From positions 1,116,001 through 1,180,000 of the forward strand of contig NZ_JALIRM010000001.1 in the NCBI RefSeq assembly GCF_022900255.1: a DNA stretch of 64,000 bases, given 5' to 3'. A model generated the notes under the pieces. It ran no database searches and was not told the origin of the DNA. It was given only the letters and a program-made list of their open reading frames with translations. A program made the translations under genes and the position numbers. Source of the DNA: Lederbergia wuyishanensis (GTDB lineage Bacteria; Bacillota; Bacilli; Bacillales; Bacillaceae_C). The first letter of the stretch is position 1. The number at the start of each line of letters is the position of its first letter. Shown here in pieces: positions 57,958 through 64,000 of the stretch.

Positions 57958-58556
57958 TATTCACTGCCCCCTTCAGATTGAATATCTTTTATATACTCTC
58001 TATTAATAGATAGCTGGTAAAATGCAACATATCGTGGAAGAAAGGTTTTCTTTCCCGTTTGCTTCTCTTCTTCCAAATCCTCTTTAGTAGAGATAGAAAT
58101 AATTTTTGCATCTGTCAACCAGGAGGACTGAAGTAATTCGTGTAAATAATAAGCAGCATCTCGACTAGTATCAAATTGTACAGCCAATTGAATATCACCA
58201 TTCAATACATAGCTGAAAGATTCAAAGAATCCTCTTTCAGGTAAGAGAGAAATAAGATGGCTTAAGAGAGGTACAGAATTAATTCTTTCGTTATCCATCA
58301 ATGTAATCACATCAGATAATCTATCTGTAGATGTAGATATTTGAGATTCATTTAATTTGCTATTTTCAATTTCAATTAATTCTTGTATTTGATGGCGCTG
58401 TTTTTCCAATGAAAGGATGTGTTCTTTTTTTGAATGAATGTGTAAAAATACTAACGAACTAGATAAAATTGCTACGATAAAAATAATCGTTAAACTATAT
58501 AAAAGAAAATAAGATTTTTTTTTCCTTTGTGGAATCAAATTTATATCTATAATCAT
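57957..58556 (-). CDS. pilN: PilN-like type IV pilus assembly protein
   Basis: 199 residues. A short cytoplasmic N terminus (IIDINLIPQRKKK) is the PilN motif that binds PilM, followed by one membrane helix (about 15-35), a coiled segment and a small domain (ALISLLPERGFFESFSYVLNG-like). It overlaps pilM at its start (ATGA) and pilO at its end. Confidence 0.8.
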   Translation of the reverse strand: MIIDINLIPQRKKKSYFLLYSLTIIFIVAILSSSLVFLHIHSKKEHILSLEKQRHQIQELIEIENSKLNESQISTSTDRLSDVITLMDNERINSVPLLSHLISLLPERGFFESFSYVLNGDIQLAVQFDTSRDAAYYLHELLQSSWLTDAKIISISTKEDLEEEKQTGKKTFLPRYVAFYQLSINREYIKDIQSEGGSE

Positions 58557-59515
58557 TTTGAATCCACCTCTTTTAAAGATAAACCTAAGATAGAAAAGTA
58601 TGAGGGAGTAATAATCTTCCCATCTATTGTTGCATATTCACTTAACTCTAGTTGATCAACTGGCAATTGCAGTCGATTTCTGAGTCTTTCTCTCACTATG
58701 TGTAGATTATGATGGTCTCCGCTCAATATAACTCTTTTAATCCATACTTTACCTTGATTCAACGTATATTGATAAAAGTCCATAACTTTTTCTATTTCCG
58801 CTATAGCATCATCTATATAAAAGGCATCTTCCTCACCAATCATCTCGATGGTATTTTGTAAAAGAAACTCGGCAGTAATCGGTCTAACAAAAATAGGAAT
58901 GTCATCATGAAAAATAGAAATTGTCAATAAATCTTTATCATAATTTAAAAGTAAAACATGATCATCTTTTTTAGTCATGCTTGCACTTTTATATAATCGA
59001 TATAAGGATAGTGGAGATATTTCAGCAACCTCTGCCTTTAATTTGACATCTTCAAATAGTTGAACATATGATTCAACAATCTCACGTGGAGCTGCGACAA
59101 GTAAGATTTCCTGATGATTCTTTTCTTTTTTAAGGATGACAGAATCGATAACTGGATCTTCAAAAGGAAGGTGAATGCTTGTTCCTGTTTCGAGAAATAA
59201 ATAACCATTTAATTCATCTTCTTGAATGTCAACTGGCACATTTACTTGACGAACAATAATAAAAGGATCGGGAATTAAAAAACGAACATCCCTTCTTTTG
59301 ATGTTCCAGTTAGTGACACATTGCTCCATAACAATTCGGAACATTTCAGGATTGGTGATTTTTCCTTCTTTGATCATGCCGGGAGTTAAAGGATGCTCTT
59401 TCATTTGTAAAATTTCCTGTTTAGGCTTCTGTATTGTCTCCATGAAACGAATGCTACTATCTGTAAAAACGATATTAGCTGTTTTTAAAGGTCGATTGAA
59501 TAGGTTGAAATTCAT
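58553..59515 (-). CDS. pilM: PilM-like actin-fold type IV pilus protein
   Basis: 320 residues. The PilM/actin-like ATPase fold is suggested by NFNLFNRPLKTANIVFTDSSIRFMETIQKP at the N terminus, DVRFLIPDPFIIVRQVNVP, EVAEISPLSLYRLYKSA and WIKRVILSGDHHNLHIV near the end. It is the cytoplasmic ring component that binds PilN. ATG 59515 follows AAAGGGAG; a GTG at 59518 lies at the same site. Confidence 0.8.
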   Translation of the reverse strand: MNFNLFNRPLKTANIVFTDSSIRFMETIQKPKQEILQMKEHPLTPGMIKEGKITNPEMFRIVMEQCVTNWNIKRRDVRFLIPDPFIIVRQVNVPVDIQEDELNGYLFLETGTSIHLPFEDPVIDSVILKKEKNHQEILLVAAPREIVESYVQLFEDVKLKAEVAEISPLSLYRLYKSASMTKKDDHVLLLNYDKDLLTISIFHDDIPIFVRPITAEFLLQNTIEMIGEEDAFYIDDAIAEIEKVMDFYQYTLNQGKVWIKRVILSGDHHNLHIVRERLRNRLQLPVDQLELSEYATIDGKIITPSYFSILGLSLKEVDSK

Positions 59516-59536
59516 CACGAAAACTCCCTTTACTGT

Positions 59537-60277
59537 CTACAAAAATGAAAAATACCAATCTAAAATACGCTGATGATAAAAATATACAACTAGAGTTCCA
59601 ATACCGATAAAGGGACCAAATGGAATTGACTCACCTTTTTTGTACTTACCGAATGCCATTCCGATTAGTCCAAACACCCCTCCGAATACTGAAGCGGCAA
59701 AAAAGGATAGCAAGACTAATTTTGAGCCAAGAGCGAAACCTATAACACCAAAAAGCTTAATATCCCCTCCTCCCATTCCACCTTTACTTATAACAGCAAT
59801 CGTAAGTAAGAGAGTGAAACCAATTGCTGCACCAAGGAGAGAATCCCACCAAGGATTGAGAGGTATCATAATTCGTTCAATTAGAAAAAGAGGTAAAAAG
59901 AATAAGAGAATGCGATCGGGGATAAGCATATATGTAATATCTGTTATAAAAATAATGATAAATAAAGATAATAACGTCCAGACAAAAATGAGTTCTAAGG
60001 ACCAACCTATCTGCCAATATGCAAACAAGAATAATAAAGCTGTAGACAGTTCCATAATCGGATAAAGGGGTGAAATCCGCCTTTTACAATGACGGCATTT
60101 TCCCCCTTGAATAATATAGGAGAAAACAGGTATTAACTCAATAGCTCTCAAAGTATGAGCACAACCTGGACAAGAAGACCGTGGCGTAATGATTGACTTT
60201 TTTAATGGAACCCTAAGCCCCACGACGTTGAAGAAGGAGCCGAGGAGTAGGGAATAGAGAAAAATAAGAATAGTCAT
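59537..60277 (-). CDS. pilD: Prepilin leader peptidase / N-methyltransferase
   Basis: 246 residues with about seven or eight membrane helices. The N-terminal cytoplasmic zinc-type CxxC pairs are CPGCAHTL and CRHCKRRI. The catalytic aspartates lie in DITYMLIPDRILL and GGMGGGDIKLFGVIG. It cleaves the pilin leader and methylates the new N terminus. The gene's position next to spoIIB matches B. subtilis comC. I see no clear ribosome binding site. Confidence 0.93.
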   Translation of the reverse strand: MTILIFLYSLLLGSFFNVVGLRVPLKKSIITPRSSCPGCAHTLRAIELIPVFSYIIQGGKCRHCKRRISPLYPIMELSTALLFLFAYWQIGWSLELIFVWTLLSLFIIIFITDITYMLIPDRILLFFLPLFLIERIMIPLNPWWDSLLGAAIGFTLLLTIAVISKGGMGGGDIKLFGVIGFALGSKLVLLSFFAASVFGGVFGLIGMAFGKYKKGESIPFGPFIGIGTLVVYFYHQRILDWYFSFL

Positions 60278-60286
60278 AGTTGTCTA

Positions 60287-60769
60287 TTATAATTTGACTT
60301 GGCTTCTTTTTAAATTGAATGGATCTTCCCCAATAACAGTATTACTTTCGGATTTACCAATATAGATTACTTCTGGGTTTCCACCTTTAAGAATAATATT
60401 GTAAGAATAACTAATACTGTTATCTTTACCAATAGTTTTGGTTACAGTTATTACACTCTTGCCAGAATAATCACCCCCTGAAGGGTTTTTAACTTTATCT
60501 ATATAATTTTCCTTCTCTAATTGACCTAATTCTACTGTTGCTACATCGCTAGTAAAATCCAATTCACTCGTTGTAACCATCAATTTCACAGCATTCACCA
60601 TAGTTTGAGCATTAGCTATATGCGCATCCTTCTTAGAATTATTAATCAATCCACCAATACTCGGTACAGCAATCGCCGAAATAATTCCCAATATAACTAC
60701 AACAGCTAGTAATTCTACTAATGTAAGTCCTCGTTGGTTTTTCAATAGTTTACAAAACTTTTTTACCAT
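60287..60769 (-). CDS. Type IV prepilin (major pilin-like)
   Basis: 160 residues. The type III signal is a basic leader ending KNQRG followed by LTLVELLAVVVILGIISAIAVPSIGGLI; cleavage is expected after Gly14, giving Leu1 and Glu5. A globular C-terminal domain has no cysteine pair. It is the only prepilin gene visible in the operon, so it is probably the main subunit. ATG 60769 follows GAGGAGGATAAAACC. Confidence 0.92.
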   Translation of the reverse strand: MVKKFCKLLKNQRGLTLVELLAVVVILGIISAIAVPSIGGLINNSKKDAHIANAQTMVNAVKLMVTTSELDFTSDVATVELGQLEKENYIDKVKNPSGGDYSGKSVITVTKTIGKDNSISYSYNIILKGGNPEVIYIGKSESNTVIGEDPFNLKRSQVKL

Positions 60770-60793
60770 GGTTTTATCCTCCTCTTTACAGAA

Positions 60794-60810
60794 ACTAGTA
60801 ATCAACTAGT
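60794..60810 (-). other. 5' stem-loop of the pilin mRNA
   Basis: ACTAGT-tgatt-ACTAGT, a perfect 6-bp stem on the minus strand, about 25 bases before the pilin start and very near the predicted transcript 5' end. 5' hairpins of this kind stabilise mRNA in Bacillus. Confidence 0.5.
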
Positions 60811-60821
60811 CCCTTATACCC

Positions 60822-60851
60822 ATAATATCTCACACCATGCATTTATTGACA
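60822..60851 (-). promoter_or_regulatory. Possible internal promoter of the pilin gene
   Basis: TTGTCA (60846-60851) and TATTAT (60822-60827) are 18 bases apart on the minus strand. It lies between pilC and the pilin gene. Confidence 0.45.
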
Positions 60852-60859
60852 ATATATAT

Positions 60860-62071
60860 TTAAAAGTTTTGGATATTGTCGAAAATCTGAAACATCGGGA
60901 TGACAATTGCGGTTACTATAACGCCCACTAAACCTGCTAGAATCACAATCATTATCGGTTCTATCAAGGCTTTCATTCTCTCTGCCGCAGCGTCCACTTC
61001 ATGTTCATAAAAGTCGGCAACTTTTGCCAACATCGTGTCTAACGAACCTGATCGTTCGCCAATTACAATCATCTGTGATACAAGTGGAGGAAAAGCCCAG
61101 TGTTCTTCAATTGGCCCAGCCAGAGAGTTTCCCTCTTCCAGTGAGACTCTTGATCTCTTAACAACTTCAGCCATCACATTATTCCCGATTACTTTTTCCA
61201 CCATATCCAGTGCTTGTAAAATTGGGACAGAGCTTGCAAGCATTGAACTTAGTGTTCTTGTCATTCTTGCAATAATTGATTTCTGTACAATTTGTCCAAC
61301 AAATGGAAGTTTTAGGATAATTAAATCCAAATAATACTTTGTTTTTATATTTTTATTAAGAGCAAATAGACCTAAAATGAATAGCCCTATAAAAACAATA
61401 AGTAAAACCCAGTAATGTTTTGCAATATCACTTACTCCCAGTACAAATTTTGTAATTCTCGGCAGCTCACCGCCAAATCCATCAAACATCGAAACGAATG
61501 TGGGAACTACAAAGACTAAAAGGAAAATCACGACTGCAATAGCAATAATTCCAACGACGATAGGATATGAAATAGAGGATAACACTTTTTGCTTCGTTCG
61601 GTATTGTTTCTCATAATGCTCACTCAAACGCTCAAATGTCACATCCATCGTTCCTGATAGTTCTCCTGCTTTTACAAGGTTTATAAAAAGAGAATCGAAA
61701 ATTTTAGGATGCTTCTTGAAAGCTTCTGATAATGATTGTCCTTCTGTTAAATCTTCTTTTACCTGACTTAACACATTACTGAGACTTTTGCTTTCTGTTT
61801 GTGCGGATAGAATGCTAGTTGCTTCGACCACTGTAATTCCAGCTTTGAGAAGCGTGGAAAATTGCCTTAAAAACACTACAATATGTTGAAGCTTAACAGA
61901 TCGGTCAAATGATATATCCTTCGTTAAAATCGATTCAGGTATTTCCTCTATTTCTATAATCCGAACACCAACAGTACTCAACCTTTCCATCGCTTCACGT
62001 CTTGAGCTGGCATTTATTTTCCCGGTTACGATTTTTTGTCTATTTCTTCCTTTATATTGAAAACGCGCCAT
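60860..62071 (-). CDS. pilC: Type IV pilus / type II secretion platform protein PilC (GspF family)
   Basis: 403 residues. Two GspF domains (about 65-190 and 265-390) each with a cytoplasmic helical bundle, and three membrane helices near 170-190, 220-240 and 375-400. Signatures are FLRQFSTLLKAGITVVEAT, LVKAGELSGTMDVTFERLSE and VIGERSGSLDTMLAKVADFYEHEVD. It is the inner-membrane platform coupled to the assembly ATPase. The ATG overlaps the pilT stop as TAATG. Confidence 0.93.
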   Translation of the reverse strand: MARFQYKGRNRQKIVTGKINASSRREAMERLSTVGVRIIEIEEIPESILTKDISFDRSVKLQHIVVFLRQFSTLLKAGITVVEATSILSAQTESKSLSNVLSQVKEDLTEGQSLSEAFKKHPKIFDSLFINLVKAGELSGTMDVTFERLSEHYEKQYRTKQKVLSSISYPIVVGIIAIAVVIFLLVFVVPTFVSMFDGFGGELPRITKFVLGVSDIAKHYWVLLIVFIGLFILGLFALNKNIKTKYYLDLIILKLPFVGQIVQKSIIARMTRTLSSMLASSVPILQALDMVEKVIGNNVMAEVVKRSRVSLEEGNSLAGPIEEHWAFPPLVSQMIVIGERSGSLDTMLAKVADFYEHEVDAAAERMKALIEPIMIVILAGLVGVIVTAIVIPMFQIFDNIQNF

Positions 62072-63111
62072 TATACGTCATTTCCTTTAAGGTAAGGATA
62101 AGCAACTTCCTTTGTAATTTGTTCCGAAGAAACCAAATCTCTAATACTCGTTTCTAATAGATGCATTCCTTCATTTCTTGATGTTTGCATCACATTTATG
62201 ATTTGATGTATTTTTTCATTACGAATCAAATTTGCTATAGCAGCATTATGGACAAGCATTTCCGTTGCAGCTACACGTCCTTTTTTATCAATAGTTGGGA
62301 ATAGCCTTTGTGATATGATTCCTGTTAAAACAGAAGCTAGTTGAATTCTGATTTGTGTTTGTTGAGTAGGTGGAAATACATCAATTATTCGATCTATCGT
62401 TGATGGTGCACTTGATGTATGCAATGTTCCTAATACGAGATGTCCAGTTTCAGCTGCTGTAATTGCTGTCTTTATGGTTTCAAGATCACGCATCTCTCCA
62501 ACAAGAATTACATCAGGATCCTGCCTTAGTGCACTCCTTAATCCCTGATCAAAACTTCGTGTATCAAATCCTACTTCACGTTGGTCTATGATCGACAATC
62601 CATGTTTATGTAAATATTCAATTGGATCCTCCAACGTAATAATATGCTTACTCATTGTTTTATTCATATAATCTATCATTGCTGCAAGGGTAGTTGATTT
62701 ACCACTTCCAGTAGGACCCGTTACAAGAAATAATCCTTGAGGTTTTGCACAAAGTGTTTTTAAAATCTGAGGCAGATTCAGGTCATCCAATGTTGGAATA
62801 TGAGTCGAAATCACACGGATCGCTAATGCTACACAAGATCGCTGATGAAAAGCATTTACACGAAAACGTGATAACCCTGGAATTCCGTACGAAAAATCAA
62901 TCTCGCCTTTTTCTTTAAAAACATTCCAAAGGTTTGAAGGCACAAGTGATTTAGCAATCGTTTCCGTATCGCTTGGCAAAAGTTCTTCTCGCCCATATCT
63001 TTTTAACGTTCCATTTATTCGCATGATTGGAGGTACACCAACTGTTAAATGAAGATCTGATGCACCTAATTCATAGGCAGATGTCAATAATGTATTACAA
63101 TGGTTTTCCAT
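62071..63111 (-). CDS. pilT: Type IV pilus retraction ATPase PilT
   Basis: 346 residues. Walker A VTGPTGSGKSTTLAAMIDY, Walker B/Asp box (LSIIDQREVGFDTRSF, ILVGEMRDLETIKTAI), His box GHLVLGTLHTSSA, and the retraction-specific C-terminal NAAIANLIRNEKIHQIINVMQTSRNEGM are all present, as expected for PilT. It powers pilus disassembly and twitching. It follows pilB with an 8-base gap and a close AGGTGAATAA site. Confidence 0.93.
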   Translation of the reverse strand: MENHCNTLLTSAYELGASDLHLTVGVPPIMRINGTLKRYGREELLPSDTETIAKSLVPSNLWNVFKEKGEIDFSYGIPGLSRFRVNAFHQRSCVALAIRVISTHIPTLDDLNLPQILKTLCAKPQGLFLVTGPTGSGKSTTLAAMIDYMNKTMSKHIITLEDPIEYLHKHGLSIIDQREVGFDTRSFDQGLRSALRQDPDVILVGEMRDLETIKTAITAAETGHLVLGTLHTSSAPSTIDRIIDVFPPTQQTQIRIQLASVLTGIISQRLFPTIDKKGRVAATEMLVHNAAIANLIRNEKIHQIINVMQTSRNEGMHLLETSIRDLVSSEQITKEVAYPYLKGNDV

Positions 63112-63119
63112 TTATTCAC

Positions 63120-64000
63120 CTACTCCAGTATCGCAATTCGTAACACTTCTTCTGTCGTTGTTATACCTTGTTGTACTTTTAATAGTCCATCATCAATTAA
63201 AAAAATAGTTTCATTTTCAATAGCTATTTCTCTTAATCTCGTAAATGGTTCGTTATTCATCATTGCTTTTCGCAAATCATCACTAATTTCTAAGACCTCT
63301 TGAATCGCAATTCGCCCACGATATCCTGTCATATTACAAGATGCACACCCTCGACCACGTATGACTCGTTCGATCTCCATCCCCCTTTTAGCGAAAATTT
63401 CTTTTTCTCGCTCCGTAGGTACATGTTCCTCTGCGCAATCACGACATACTTTTCTAACAAGGCGCTGTGCCACAATCCCAGTAACGGAATTTGCAATTAA
63501 AAATGGTTCAACACCCATATCAAAAAGCCGCGTTACTGTACTTAGAGAATCATTTGTATGAATTGTTGAGAGTACAAGATGTCCAGTAAGTGATGCTCGA
63601 ATAGCAATCTCCACAGTTTCCTTATCACGAATTTCTCCAACCATTATAATATTAGGATCTTGACGTAAAATGGACCGTAACCCTGCCGCAAATGTTAAAC
63701 CGACATTCGAATTGATTTGAATTTGGTTGATGCCTTCCAACTCGTATTCAACGGGATCCTCAATCGTAATAACATTCACCTGTTCATTATTTAAATGGTT
63801 AAGAGCAGCATAGAGAGTCGATGATTTTCCTGAACCAGTCGGTCCTGTTATTAAAATTATTCCGTGAGGTTTCTCGATTATTTTTAAGAGCCTTTGAAAG
63901 TTTTTCTTATTAAAACCCAATTGATTAAGGTCATTCAATTTGCTACTTAAATCCATAATCCTTAAAACAATTTTTTCTCCAAATATAGTAGGCAATGTGG
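63120..64000 (-). CDS. pilB: Type IV pilus assembly ATPase PilB, partial at right edge
   Basis: The frame stays open to base 64000, so the N-terminal part lies outside; about 293 residues are visible. It begins in TLPTIFGEKIVLRIMD, has Walker A LITGPTGSGKSSTLYAAL, the Asp and Walker B boxes (VNVITIEDPVEYELEGINQIQ, NIIMVGEIRDKETVEIA), the His box GHLVLSTIHTNDS and a tetracysteine zinc motif (CRDC ... CASC). It powers pilus extension. A TTG at 63995 is internal to the frame and not a start. Confidence 0.92.
   Translation of the reverse strand, partial: TLPTIFGEKIVLRIMDLSSKLNDLNQLGFNKKNFQRLLKIIEKPHGIILITGPTGSGKSSTLYAALNHLNNEQVNVITIEDPVEYELEGINQIQINSNVGLTFAAGLRSILRQDPNIIMVGEIRDKETVEIAIRASLTGHLVLSTIHTNDSLSTVTRLFDMGVEPFLIANSVTGIVAQRLVRKVCRDCAEEHVPTEREKEIFAKRGMEIERVIRGRGCASCNMTGYRGRIAIQEVLEISDDLRKAMMNNEPFTRLREIAIENETIFLIDDGLLKVQQGITTTEEVLRIAILE

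Overview
The window is a low-GC stretch of a Firmicutes chromosome and almost certainly comes from an endospore-forming Bacillaceae. It carries spoVB, bofC, safA, spo0B, spoIVFA/FB, spoIIB and a sigma-B type promoter, and much of the gene order matches the Bacillus subtilis region running from rarA and hisS through ruvAB, obg and minCD to mreBCD, maf and comC. I cannot name the species. A complete-looking type IV pilus operon and an RNase E/G gene beside spoIVFB point to a Bacillus-like genus other than B. subtilis itself (inference).

Layout. 1-14 kb holds the end of rarA, tcdA, a 6S RNA, aspS and hisS under a T-box leader, a cell-wall amidase, dtd, relA, apt, recJ and a CDF metal exporter. 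14-24.5 kb holds secDF, comN, spoVB, a DUF421 protein, a yrzE-like membrane protein, and the ruvA-ruvB-DUF2905-queA-tgt-yajC operon. 24.5-33.3 kb holds a sigma-B type stress gene, bofC, a CotS/YsxE-like kinase fold, safA, niaR, pheB, obg, spo0B, and rpmA-prp-rplU behind an L21-type leader. 33.4-46.5 kb is an accessory carbohydrate island inserted between rplU and the RNase gene. 46.8-57.1 kb holds rng, spoIVFA/FB, minCD, mreBCD, radC, maf and spoIIB. 57.2-64 kb is a type IV pilus operon (pilB-T-C, pilin, pilD, pilM-N-O) that runs off the right edge.

How the parts work together. The aminoacyl-tRNA synthetase pair is controlled by a leader whose specifier loop holds overlapping Asp and His codons. 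relA, dtd and 6S RNA add stringent-response, translation-quality and transcription control. bofC and spoIVFA/FB are parts of the same sigma-K checkpoint. rpmA and prp encode ribosomal protein L27 and the protease that trims it. The island combines an LplABC-type importer without its own ATPase, a membrane-bound AraC-type sensor, an intracellular GH29 fucosidase, and a divergent AraC-controlled operon of four enzymes (Gfo/Idh/MocA, DUF993, TIM-barrel isomerase, 2-hydroxyacid dehydrogenase). The exact substrate of that operon is unknown.

Most features were read by motif recognition and comparison with remembered families; no database search was run. Many starts were moved inward from the longest reading frame to the codon with the best ribosome binding site, and the reason is given each time.
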